From Sphingomonas sp. ATCC 31555 (GTDB taxonomy: Bacteria; Pseudomonadota; Alphaproteobacteria; Sphingomonadales; Sphingomonadaceae), in contig NZ_ALBQ01000014.1 in NCBI RefSeq assembly GCF_000282895.1, forward strand, positions 124,001 through 188,000: a stretch of 64,000 nucleotides of DNA, written 5' to 3'. Shown here in pieces: positions 1-7,436 of this stretch (within the stretch, counting starts at the first letter, position 1; the number at the start of each line of letters is the position of its first letter). The position numbers were made by a program, and so were the translations under genes. The notes beneath the pieces are model-generated. The model saw only the letters and a list, made by a program, of their open reading frames with translations. It did no database searches and was not told the origin of the DNA.

Positions 1-704
1 AGGGCCTGATCGCCGGCGCCAATGCGGCCGCGCATGCGCTCGGGCTGGCACCGTTAGTGCTGGATCGCGCAACTTCCTATCTTGGGGTAATGATAGACGA
101 TCTCGTGCTGCAGGGCGTCACCGAACCTTATCGAATGCTTACTGCGCGGGCCGAGTTCCGCCTGCGGCTTCGAGCAGACAACGCAGAAACGCGATTGGGC
201 CCGATCGGAGCGACATTGGGATTGCTGGGGCCTGCGCGCCGTGGACGGCTGGAGGCGCGCAGCGCGGGGAGGGCAATGCTTGATTCGCTCTTTGCTGTCG
301 AGCGGACAGCGCATGCGCTGGCTGCACGGGGCGCGCCGGTGGCACAGGATGGTGCGCGGCGTCCTGCGCGCGATTGGCTGCGCTTTCCAAGCGTTACGCT
401 TGATCATGTGCTGGACGATGTACCAGACGTGGATCCTGCGCTGCTCGCCGAATATGTCGAAGATGCCCGCTACGCGCCATATCTGGAGCGCCAGGATGCC
501 GAGGTGGCGCAATTGCGGGCGAATGACGCGGTCCGGTTGCGCGCCGACATGAACTATGCGGCGATACCTGGACTGTCGAACGAGATGGTCGAGCGCCTCA
601 GCGCCGCGGCACCCGAGACGCTGGGCGCCGCCGCGCGCATCCGCGGGATAACGCCGGCGGCGCTATCTGCGATCCTTCTCCACGCGCGGAAGGCAGCTGC
701 ATGA
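1..704 (+). CDS. mnmG: MnmG (GidA), tRNA uridine-5-carboxymethylaminomethyl modification enzyme, C-terminal part
   Basis: The reading frame is already open at base 3, so the gene is cut by the left edge and only about the last 233 residues are present. The visible protein begins with GLIAGANAA, followed by a region reading LVLQGVTEPYRMLTARAEFR, both typical of the C-terminal half of MnmG. The helical tail (YAAIPGLSNEMVERLSAAAPETLG type) is the MnmE/tRNA-binding end. MnmG is an FAD protein that works with MnmE to install the cmnm5 group on wobble uridine 34. Its TGA overlaps the rsmG ATG by 4 nt (ATGA), so the two are translationally coupled. Identification is firm; only the start is missing. 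Confidence 0.95.
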   Translation, partial: GLIAGANAAAHALGLAPLVLDRATSYLGVMIDDLVLQGVTEPYRMLTARAEFRLRLRADNAETRLGPIGATLGLLGPARRGRLEARSAGRAMLDSLFAVERTAHALAARGAPVAQDGARRPARDWLRFPSVTLDHVLDDVPDVDPALLAEYVEDARYAPYLERQDAEVAQLRANDAVRLRADMNYAAIPGLSNEMVERLSAAAPETLGAAARIRGITPAALSAILLHARKAAA

Positions 705-1324
705 CCGAGGATGAGGCACGTGCCTGGGTCCGCGAGCGGTTTGGTGTTTCACGTGAAACACTATTGGCACGATTCGGCGATATTCTCGTAGAGGGAGCAG
801 AGCACCAGAACCTGATCGCACGCTCTACCTTACCGGCGCTTTGGGGGCGCCACCTGGCGGATTCGGCGCAGCTTGTGCTGCTTGCGACCGGAGCGCGCGA
901 GGGCGTGTGGCTAGATGTAGGTAGCGGGGCAGGCCTCCCTGGTATCGTCGTGGCGATCCTTACCGAGCGTCCAATGGTGTTGGTGGAGCCGCGCGCCAAA
1001 CGGGTGGCCTTTCTTCGCGAGTGCGCCGAGACTTTGGGATTGGGCGATCGCGTGCGCGTCGTGCAGAGCAAGGTCGAAGCGTTCCGCCCCGATTCACCTG
1101 TAGCCGTCGTATCGGCGCGCGCGGTCGCGGAATTGTCAGTGCTGTTGTTATCCACAGTGTCGTGCACAGATTCGTCCACGATATGGGTGCTGCCAAAAGG
1201 ACGAAGCGCGCATTCGGAGGTGGATGCCGCGCGTGCGAAATGGCAAGGTCGGTTCCACGTGGAACCCAGCATCACGCAGCCGGACTCGGGCATCGTGGTC
1301 GCAACACAGATAGGCGCCAGATGA
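701..1324 (+). CDS. rsmG: RsmG (GidB), 16S rRNA guanine-527 N7-methyltransferase
   Basis: This 207-residue protein, the usual length for the family, is a SAM-dependent methyltransferase. Motif I reads WLDVGSGAGLPGIV around residues 68-81, and the N-terminal part (VSRETLLARFGD, ARSTLPALWGRHLADS) is the RsmG signature. It methylates G527 of 16S rRNA. The start overlaps the mnmG stop and the stop overlaps the parA start, both as ATGA, giving a coupled mnmG-rsmG-parA-parB operon. The gene also carries two parS sites and a perfect DnaA-box sequence inside its coding region, so it has a second role as a DNA platform near the origin. Confidence 0.95.
   Translation: MTEDEARAWVRERFGVSRETLLARFGDILVEGAEHQNLIARSTLPALWGRHLADSAQLVLLATGAREGVWLDVGSGAGLPGIVVAILTERPMVLVEPRAKRVAFLRECAETLGLGDRVRVVQSKVEAFRPDSPVAVVSARAVAELSVLLLSTVSCTDSSTIWVLPKGRSAHSEVDAARAKWQGRFHVEPSITQPDSGIVVATQIGAR
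745..760. promoter_or_regulatory. parS site 1 (perfect palindrome)
   Basis: The sequence TGTTTCACGTGAAACA is a perfect 16-bp palindrome identical to the canonical chromosomal parS consensus bound by ParB. It lies in the rsmG coding region, where it encodes the residues VSRET. The parAB genes begin about 560 bp downstream. Confidence 0.95.
1148..1156 (+). promoter_or_regulatory. DnaA-box sequence inside rsmG
   Basis: TTATCCACA is a perfect match to the strong DnaA box consensus. It is a single site in coding sequence, followed by weaker partial matches (GTGCACAGA, TTCGTCCAC). The origin-proximal setting makes it plausible as a DnaA-binding site, but one 9-mer can occur by chance and there is no AT-rich unwinding region beside it. 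Confidence 0.4.
1251..1266. promoter_or_regulatory. parS site 2 (GTTCCACGTGGAAC core)
   Basis: GGTTCCACGTGGAACC is a perfect palindrome. Its inner 14 bases fit the parS core GTTnCACGTGnAAC; only the outermost T/A pair of the consensus is replaced by G/C. It sits near the 3' end of rsmG, where it encodes FHVEP, 70 bp before parA. Confidence 0.85.
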
Positions 1325-2103
1325 TCACCATCACGATCGCCAATCAAAAGGGCGGGGTGGGTAAGACCACCACGGCCATCAATGTCGGTACCGCCCTTGC
1401 CGCCACCGGCAAGCGCGTGCTGCTGATCGACCTCGACCCGCAGGGCAACGCATCGACCGGGTTGGGCATCGCCCGATCGCACCGAGAGCATTCGAGCTAC
1501 GATCTGCTGGTCTCCGACGCGCAGCTAGAAGATGTGGCGGTTCCTACGGACGTTCCCGGCCTGGACGTCGTCCCCGCGACACAGGATCTGTCGGGTGCTG
1601 AGATCGAGCTGATCGAGTTCGATGCGCGCACGCATCGGCTCGATGCTGCCATTCGCCGGCATCAGGCGATGCGCTGGGACGTGATCCTGATCGATTGCCC
1701 GCCGTCCCTGGGCTTGCTGACCGTCAACGCCATGGTCGCATGTCATGCGCTGCTGGTGCCGCTCCAGTGCGAGTTCTTTGCGCTCGAAGGGCTCAGCCAG
1801 CTGCTCAACACCGTCGAGCGGATCCGCAGCCGCTTCAATCCAGGCCTGTCGATCCTCGGCGTGGCGCTGACCATGTATGATCGCCGCAATCGTCTGACGG
1901 ATCAGGTTTCGGAAGACGTTCGGGCCGTGCTCGGCCGCGTCGTGTTCGACACTGTCATCCCCCGCAATGTCCGGCTTTCCGAAGCGCCCAGCCACGGCGT
2001 ACCGGCGCTGATCTACGATCATCGATGCGCCGGCTCGGAAGCCTATATCGCGCTCGCGCGTGAAGTGATCGATCGTCTCCCCAACAGCAAGAAAGCTTCA
2101 TGA
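1321..2103 (+). CDS. parA: ParA chromosome-partitioning ATPase
   Basis: This 260-residue protein begins MITITIANQKGGVGKTTTAI, with the deviant Walker A motif (KGGVGKTT, residues 10-17) that defines ParA/MinD/Soj ATPases. LIDLDPQGNAS forms the A' motif and ILIDCPPSLG the Walker B region. ParA forms an ATP-dependent gradient on the nucleoid that pulls ParB-parS complexes toward the poles. The long upstream frame extension lies over rsmG and is not used. The ATG overlaps the rsmG stop, and the parA TGA overlaps the parB ATG (ATGA), so both partition proteins are made together. Confidence 0.97.
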   Translation: MITITIANQKGGVGKTTTAINVGTALAATGKRVLLIDLDPQGNASTGLGIARSHREHSSYDLLVSDAQLEDVAVPTDVPGLDVVPATQDLSGAEIELIEFDARTHRLDAAIRRHQAMRWDVILIDCPPSLGLLTVNAMVACHALLVPLQCEFFALEGLSQLLNTVERIRSRFNPGLSILGVALTMYDRRNRLTDQVSEDVRAVLGRVVFDTVIPRNVRLSEAPSHGVPALIYDHRCAGSEAYIALAREVIDRLPNSKKAS

Positions 2104-2996
2104 CCGATTCCCCCGCCGCCGCCCGCAAGCCCCGCCCCGGTCTCGGCCGAGGTCTGTCCGCGCTGCTCGGCGAAAGCGTTCCCGAAGAGCCGATCAAGGG
2201 TAACCCGACCAGTGCATCGGGGGTGCGGATGTTGCCGATCAGCGCGCTGATCGCCGATCCCAACCAGCCGCGCCGGCATTTCGACGAAGAGGCACTGGAG
2301 ACCCTCGCCGATTCGATCCGCACGCGCGGCATGATTCAGCCGATCTTCGTGCGCCCGCATGGCCAGAATTTCCAGATCGTCGCCGGCGAGCGCCGCTGGC
2401 GGGCGGCGCAGCGGGCGCGGCTGCACGAAGTGCCGGTGATCGTTCGCGAGTTGACCGACGCCGAAACGCTTGAAATCGCGCTGATCGAGAACATCCAGCG
2501 GCAGGATCTGAACGCGATCGAAGAAGCGGAGGGCTATGCGCGGTTGATTCGCGAGTTCGGCCATACCCAGGAGGCGCTGGGCAAGATCGTCCATAAGTCT
2601 CGCAGCCATATCGCCAATCTGCTGCGCCTGCTCGATCTGCCGCCCAGCGTTCGTGAAATGGTGGTGGATCGTTCGCTGGAGATGGGTCACGCCCGTGCTC
2701 TTGTGGGCGCGCCCGATACGGAGAAGCTGGCCAAAGAAGTCGTGGCGAAAGGTCTTTCGGTTCGCGACGCGGAAAAGCTGGCGCGAAACGCGAAGCCCCT
2801 TCCCAAGCGGAAGGCGGGTACGGCGGCCCCGGAACGCGATCCCGACATCGCGGCACTCGAGCGACATCTCGGCGACGTCCTGGGTCTTAACGTGCGCATC
2901 GCGCATGGCGAAAAGGGTGGGGCGCTGACGGTGTCCTACTCAACGCTCGATCAGCTCGACATGGTCTGTCAGCGGCTTTCCGGCGAGCGCATCTAG
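2100..2996 (+). CDS. parB: ParB chromosome-partitioning protein, parS-binding CTPase
   Basis: This 298-residue protein has the N-terminal ParA-stimulating segment (GLGRGLSALLGE). The ParB/Sulfiredoxin-like CTP-binding domain includes the box II motif GERRWRAAQ around residue 97-105 and ENIQRQDLNAIEEA. The central helix-turn-helix (LGKIVHKSRSHIANLLRLL) binds parS, and the C-terminal part is the dimerization domain. It loads at parS and spreads as a CTP-dependent clamp. Three matching parS sites lie at 745, 1251 and 3765. It is the last gene of the mnmG-rsmG-parA-parB operon; the following gene is separated by about 60 bp. Confidence 0.97.
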   Translation: MTDSPAAARKPRPGLGRGLSALLGESVPEEPIKGNPTSASGVRMLPISALIADPNQPRRHFDEEALETLADSIRTRGMIQPIFVRPHGQNFQIVAGERRWRAAQRARLHEVPVIVRELTDAETLEIALIENIQRQDLNAIEEAEGYARLIREFGHTQEALGKIVHKSRSHIANLLRLLDLPPSVREMVVDRSLEMGHARALVGAPDTEKLAKEVVAKGLSVRDAEKLARNAKPLPKRKAGTAAPERDPDIAALERHLGDVLGLNVRIAHGEKGGALTVSYSTLDQLDMVCQRLSGERI

Positions 2997-3060
2997 CAGC
3001 GCCTTCCGATGTCCGAAATGTCAGGTGGGGCGGGCAGGGGGCCTATGGCACCTTTACGCC

Positions 3061-4245
3061 ATGCTGCTCCAGACCTCCGGCGACCGCGCTTCGGTGCTCT
3101 CGTTCGACTTTCCGCTATCGCGCAGCGCAGCGCTCGCGCGGCTTGAAGCGTTCCTGCCCATGGCGGGGCGCAGCTATGCCGAACGTCGCAACGAGGTCGC
3201 AGCCTCTGGTCAGCATGGCGCGGTTTCGCGGCTCTCCGCAGCGCTGCGCCGGCGCCTCATCGGGGAAGACGAAGTTGCGGCGGCAGTGATTGCCGCGCAC
3301 GGACGGGAAGGTGCCGCAGCCTTTCTTCGCGAGCTCACCTGGCGCACCTATTGGAAGGGATGGCTCGAACAGCATCCCTTTGTTTGGGAGTCTTGGAAGG
3401 CGACTGTCCAGTCCTTCCACGATGGCGGACTTCCCGCAGGATACCGCGATGCCGTTGCGGGTACGACCGGCATCGACGCGTTCGATGCTTGGGTCGCCGA
3501 GCTGCGCGCGACCGGCTATCTTCACAACTGGGCGCGCATGCAAGTCGCGTCGATCTGGATCTTCACGCTGGGGCTCCCCTGGGAGCTGGGTGCCGACTTC
3601 CTCTACCGGCAGTTGATCGACGCGGATCCAGCCTCGAATACACTGTCCTGGCGGTGGGTTGCCGGGTTGCACACGCAAGACAAAGCCTATCTGGCCAATG
3701 CCGAACATATTCGCCGACAAACCGGTGGAAGGTTCAATCCCAGAGGGCTCGCGCAAGAGGCGCGTGTTCCACGTGAAACACCCATGCCGCCAGCGCAGCT
3801 GCCGCGAACCATTACTGCGCCGAATATCGAAAAACCGACGCTGCTGCTGTTGACGGCCGAGGATCTGTCGCTGGACGTGCAGCCGGCGACGCAGCCACTG
3901 GCGGTGCGCCGGATCGTAGCGTGCCGGTCCTTGTGCAACGGACCCGCCGACATCGCAGCTACCGCCGACGGTCTTCAACGCGCCCAGGAGCGGTGGGGGG
4001 CACCCTCCGCCTGGGTAGCCTCGCTACAGGACGTGGTGGCCCAGGCCGCGGCAGAAGCGCTCCCGCAGATCGTCACCGGCTACGCGCCGGTCGGTCCGAT
4101 TGCCGATGCGCTGGCGGACGCAAGACGAGAGGGTCTCGCAGTGGCAGAGCATCTGCGCGATTGGGATGCCCAGGCTTGGCCGCATTGCAAGCGCGGCTAC
4201 TTCCACTTTGCCAAACAGGCGTCGACACTGCTCGCAAGCGAGTGA
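3061..4245 (+). CDS. Cryptochrome/photolyase FAD-binding-domain protein with the FAD domain first
   Basis: The first 220 residues resemble the C-terminal FAD-binding domain of photolyases and cryptochromes: LRELTWRTYWKGWLEQHP, WVAELRATGYLHNWARM, and NTLSWRWVAGLHTQDKAYL followed by GRFNP. The usual N-terminal antenna Rossmann domain is missing. A proline-rich linker near residue 240 leads to a 140-residue alpha/beta-like C-terminal part containing TLLLLTAEDLSL and WPHCKRGYFHFAK, which may be a degenerate relocated antenna domain. I chose the ATG at 3061; a GTG at 3025 would add 12 residues. A parS site lies exactly in the linker coding region. Whether it repairs DNA or senses light cannot be told. 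It is convergent with the GH27 gene. Confidence 0.75.
   Translation: MLLQTSGDRASVLSFDFPLSRSAALARLEAFLPMAGRSYAERRNEVAASGQHGAVSRLSAALRRRLIGEDEVAAAVIAAHGREGAAAFLRELTWRTYWKGWLEQHPFVWESWKATVQSFHDGGLPAGYRDAVAGTTGIDAFDAWVAELRATGYLHNWARMQVASIWIFTLGLPWELGADFLYRQLIDADPASNTLSWRWVAGLHTQDKAYLANAEHIRRQTGGRFNPRGLAQEARVPRETPMPPAQLPRTITAPNIEKPTLLLLTAEDLSLDVQPATQPLAVRRIVACRSLCNGPADIAATADGLQRAQERWGAPSAWVASLQDVVAQAAAEALPQIVTGYAPVGPIADALADARREGLAVAEHLRDWDAQAWPHCKRGYFHFAKQASTLLASE
3765..3780. promoter_or_regulatory. parS site 3, inside the photolyase-like gene
   Basis: TGTTCCACGTGAAACA matches parS at every fixed position and is asymmetric only at the variable position on each side (C versus T). It lies about 0.8 kb downstream of the parB stop, within codons for the interdomain linker (VPRET). 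Confidence 0.9.
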
Positions 4246-4255
4246 CCAGCGCGTA

Positions 4256-4280
4256 GCACCGGCATCCTGCTTACCGGTGC
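4256..4280. terminator. Possible bidirectional hairpin between convergent genes
   Basis: GCACCGG and CCGGTGC form a 7-bp stem around an 11-base loop. It lies between the photolyase-like stop and the end of the GH27 gene and takes in the GH27 stop codon. There is no clear T-run on either side, so termination strength is uncertain. Confidence 0.35.
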
Positions 4281-6172
4281 AGCGCGGCGTTCCCCCAGGC
4301 GATCGGATCGGCAAAGCGCGGGTTGCCCGGCGTACGCGCCACCAATTCCACCAGCTTGGCGCCGCGGATATCGGCCTTGAGCATCACCGGTGCCTGGCCG
4401 AATCGCAGGGCGGGACTCTGTGCCCGAAGCTTGCCGTCGGCATAGACGTAGAAGGTAACGGCTTGGCCTCGATCGCGTGCGCTATCGTCCACGCCAACTT
4501 CCGCGCTGAATCGTGCGAAGCCTTCGCTTCGCACTTCGATGCGGGAATTCGCGAGCGCGCCGACGCCGGTTTCGAAGCTGCGGCCGCCTACGCCGAGCGT
4601 CTCGCCATAGACTGCGCGATCGGGCTGGGTGCCGCCCCAGCCGCCATAGCGGGGAGGTTCGCCATTGCCCTTGCTGCCGCGCCAAGGCAGCAGCGAGCGC
4701 CGCACGAGCGGCTCCGCCTGCGGCACGATCACGCCGTCCACCGCGGGGTTCACCCGGCCCGGCATCTCCGACAGATACAAGCCGTCGGCAAGCATGCGGG
4801 CGCCGCGTGCGGTGAAGACGCGGGCTTCGTGCGCAGCGAGGCGAAACGGCTTCTCGCCAGTGAAGCGAAGCGACTCGCCGCTCCACAGGTCGGTGAGTGC
4901 TATTTCAGCGTCGCCGCGCAACTTCAGATGTTGCGCCGTGAGCGTGGCGTCGAGCGGCAAATCCGTGCGATTGAAGATCGCAACGGCCTTGTCGCCATTG
5001 GCCAGTGTCTTGACGAAGATGTCGATATCATCGGAGTCGACTGCCAGGATCGCTTGGTTGCCGGCTGGATCCTGATTGAGCGCTATGATCCGGGCATTGC
5101 CCAGAATGTCGAGCAGTGCAGGGCTCGCCTTGCGCAGATCATAGCCGATCATCAGCGGCGCGTTCAGCATCGCCCATAGGCTGAAGTGCGCCCGCGCCTC
5201 CACCGGATGATCGGCGTCGAACGGTCCGGTGCCGACGAACAGCATATCGGGATCGTTCCAACTGCCGGGATGGGCATAGAAGGGGCGACGGGCCGCGCTG
5301 TCGAGATTGTGTAGCATCCGTCCCCAGCTGGGTGAGATATCCTCGCTGGTGCGCGACATGTTGCCCACTTGCTTGGCCCAGCTTCGCACGTCGGCAGCGC
5401 CCCAGATGCAGAGCGAGAAGACGAAGTCCTGATCCGGATTCCATCGATCGAGTGCCGCACCCACTTCCTCATACAGCCGGCGCACCGCGGCGACGTTCGT
5501 CCTCCCCAGCGAGTCGACATCCACCAGCGGTTCGAACGCGCGATACTGCCCGGCCTTCACGCGCGAGTCGCTCGCGGGGAGCCCGCGAATGCCGCATCCG
5601 TCCACCTTGATGAGATCGAAGCCCCAGTCCGCGAAATAGAGCCGTATGTCCTGGTCGACATGGCCGAACAGCCCCACTTCGCGCTCCAGCACCGTGCCTT
5701 CCGGCTGGCCGGGAAAGGTGGACGTGAAGACCTGGCCGCAGCTGTTCCGGCCGATATCGGAATAGATGCCGGCTTTCAGTCCCATGGCATGAAGCCGATC
5801 GGTGAGCGGACGGAAGCTGGTGGTGCCATCCGCCATCGCCGCTGAAGGGAAGGCCTTGGTGCGGATCACCATACGGCCATCGGGTTGGTTGCGGCGCAGC
5901 CACCAGCCGTCATCGATGTCGATATAGCGGTAGCCCTTGGCCGCCAGCCCGCTGTCCACGATCACTTTAGCCGACGCGAGCAGCTTCTCCTCGTCGATGT
6001 CGCTGGTGAATGCGTTCCAGCTGTTCCAGCCCATTGGCGGCAACGGCGCGGCGCCGCGATGCTGCGCAGTCCAGCGCCCTTTCGCCGCAAGTGGGTCGAC
6101 CGTCTGAGCGGAGGTGGCGGCCGGAAGCGCCAATGCGGCGGCGACGGCGAGAAGTGAGAGGGTGCGGATCAT
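4271..6172 (-). CDS. Secreted GH27 alpha-galactosidase / beta-L-arabinopyranosidase-type glycosidase with NPCBM domain
   Basis: This 633-residue protein has an N-terminal signal peptide (LSLLAVAAALALPAATSAQ). The catalytic barrel shows GH27 motifs: PPMGWNSWNAF (residues 45-55), YIDIDDGWW, LIKVDGCG with probable nucleophile Asp191, SRTSEDIS with probable acid/base Asp278, and HPGSWNDPDML. An antiparallel beta domain follows. The last 140 residues look like an NPCBM carbohydrate-binding module (GVGALANSRIEV, FSAEVGVDD). GH27 covers alpha-galactosidases and beta-L-arabinopyranosidases, and the arabinose-related neighbours make the second worth considering. The ATG overlaps the stop of the upstream esterase gene (ATGA), so the two form an operon transcribed away from GH51. 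Confidence 0.9.
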   Translation of the reverse strand: MIRTLSLLAVAAALALPAATSAQTVDPLAAKGRWTAQHRGAAPLPPMGWNSWNAFTSDIDEEKLLASAKVIVDSGLAAKGYRYIDIDDGWWLRRNQPDGRMVIRTKAFPSAAMADGTTSFRPLTDRLHAMGLKAGIYSDIGRNSCGQVFTSTFPGQPEGTVLEREVGLFGHVDQDIRLYFADWGFDLIKVDGCGIRGLPASDSRVKAGQYRAFEPLVDVDSLGRTNVAAVRRLYEEVGAALDRWNPDQDFVFSLCIWGAADVRSWAKQVGNMSRTSEDISPSWGRMLHNLDSAARRPFYAHPGSWNDPDMLFVGTGPFDADHPVEARAHFSLWAMLNAPLMIGYDLRKASPALLDILGNARIIALNQDPAGNQAILAVDSDDIDIFVKTLANGDKAVAIFNRTDLPLDATLTAQHLKLRGDAEIALTDLWSGESLRFTGEKPFRLAAHEARVFTARGARMLADGLYLSEMPGRVNPAVDGVIVPQAEPLVRRSLLPWRGSKGNGEPPRYGGWGGTQPDRAVYGETLGVGGRSFETGVGALANSRIEVRSEGFARFSAEVGVDDSARDRGQAVTFYVYADGKLRAQSPALRFGQAPVMLKADIRGAKLVELVARTPGNPRFADPIAWGNAALHR

Positions 6173-7245
6173 CGTGCTTCACCGAAAGCAAGGTTGGTGC
6201 TGAAGAAGGGCAGCACATGGTTCTGGAATCGGTCCGCCACGGCGCTGGTATGGTCGCCAGGGTAGACGGTAAACTGGTTGGCTATTCCGTAGCGGTCCAG
6301 TGCCTCGTGCAGCTTCTGTGCATCGAACCGCAGCCCGTCCTTGTCGCCTACGTCGATGGCAATGGCGCGATAGCGGCGCAGGTTACCGACATATTGGTCG
6401 ATAAAGGCCAGCGGCGCGTTTGCTGCCCATTTCGCCAGAACCTCGGCCCGCTGCTTCTCGTCTTTCCCAGGCAGATCGAGGTACAGCGGCGGCGCCTTCG
6501 GATTGGGCGACCAGGCAGCGGCAGCGGCCAGCGTCGCACGCAGGCCCCAGGGCAGCGCGGTGGCGGCTTCGCGCGACTTCACCGCGTTCAGCTGCGCCAG
6601 CGCGGCTTCGTCGAGCATGCCCGCGTCGCGAGCAGAGAGGCAGCAAGGGCTCATCATGTAGACGGCGCCGAATACATCGGCGTGCTTCATGCCGATTCGC
6701 GTCGCGCCATATCCGCCCATCGAATGGCCAACCAGGCCGCGGCTCTCCCGCTTGGCCAGCGTGCGATAATGCCCGTCGATATAGGCGACGAGATCGCGCG
6801 CAACGAATCGCTCGAAGTCTCCCGTGGTGGGCGAGCTCGAATACATCGATCCGTTGTGCAGCGTCCTGCTGTCGGGCAGCACCAGGATGACCGGCTTCGC
6901 GCCCAGTGCGAAGGCGCCTTCCACCACTTGCGGCACATGGATTTCTTGAATCCACTGCTCGACGCCGATCGAATAGCCGTGCAGCGCGTAGACGACCGGG
7001 TAGCGCTTGCGAGGATTGGCGGCGTAGCCGGGGGGAAGCACGACGATGACGTCGCGATCGGCGCTTTCGCCTTCCAGATTGCCTTCGATGGATGGCGCAT
7101 GCACCTTGATCCGCTCGATTGCTACCGGGCGAGCACCGGAGACCACGGCCGGAACCGCTGTCTGCACCTGTGCGGATGCTGGTGGCGAGGCCAGCGCAAC
7201 GCCGGTCAACAGAAGTGCCGCGGCCATATTCTTCAGCGTGCCCAT
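6169..7245 (-). CDS. Secreted esterase, alpha/beta-hydrolase (esterase D/antigen 85 type)
   Basis: This 358-residue protein starts with a signal peptide (MAAALLLTGVALASPPASAQ). A serine-hydrolase fold follows: VVYALHGYSIG carries the oxyanion region, GLVGHSMGGYGA the nucleophile elbow with Ser175, and YPGDHTSAV near the C-terminus the likely catalytic His. Family PF00756 includes feruloyl and acetyl-xylan esterases, so a role in stripping ester groups from hemicellulose is likely here, though the substrate is not readable from sequence. It is the first gene of the leftward esterase-GH27 operon, and its promoter region faces the GH51 gene and contains a LacI-type operator-like palindrome. Confidence 0.8.
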   Translation of the reverse strand: MGTLKNMAAALLLTGVALASPPASAQVQTAVPAVVSGARPVAIERIKVHAPSIEGNLEGESADRDVIVVLPPGYAANPRKRYPVVYALHGYSIGVEQWIQEIHVPQVVEGAFALGAKPVILVLPDSRTLHNGSMYSSSPTTGDFERFVARDLVAYIDGHYRTLAKRESRGLVGHSMGGYGATRIGMKHADVFGAVYMMSPCCLSARDAGMLDEAALAQLNAVKSREAATALPWGLRATLAAAAAWSPNPKAPPLYLDLPGKDEKQRAEVLAKWAANAPLAFIDQYVGNLRRYRAIAIDVGDKDGLRFDAQKLHEALDRYGIANQFTVYPGDHTSAVADRFQNHVLPFFSTNLAFGEAR

Positions 7246-7371
7246 TCTCGCTATCCTCTCTGTCGTGGTTGTCGTTCTTTTGTCCGTGCAAGGATTGGCA
7301 GCATGCCAGGCCGGGGATGCGCCAATTACGCCCCTGATGCAGCCAAGTTATAGAGATGTCGATCAAGTTTA

Positions 7372-7385
7372 CGGTAGCGTTAACA
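7372..7385. promoter_or_regulatory. LacI-family operator-like palindrome, GH51/esterase divergent promoter
   Basis: CGGTAGCGTTAACA is an imperfect palindrome of the type bound by LacI/GalR regulators in proteobacterial sugar loci. Read on the minus strand with its flanks (GTTAACGCTACCGTAAA), it matches a site at 11323 in 13 of 17 positions (GATAGCGCTAACGTAAG). Both are also preceded by TTTGATGTT. It sits in the 191-bp gap between two divergent glycan-degradation units. Confidence 0.55.
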
Positions 7386-7436
7386 TCAAAGACGGCGTAC
7401 AACAGGTAGGAGTAAATAAAAAGAGGGGAGAGGTTC

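Noticed and set aside
1148-3780. The mnmG-par region as the replication origin itself.
   Set aside because: Only one perfect DnaA box is present and there is no AT-rich intergenic region; the origin is probably close but outside the window.
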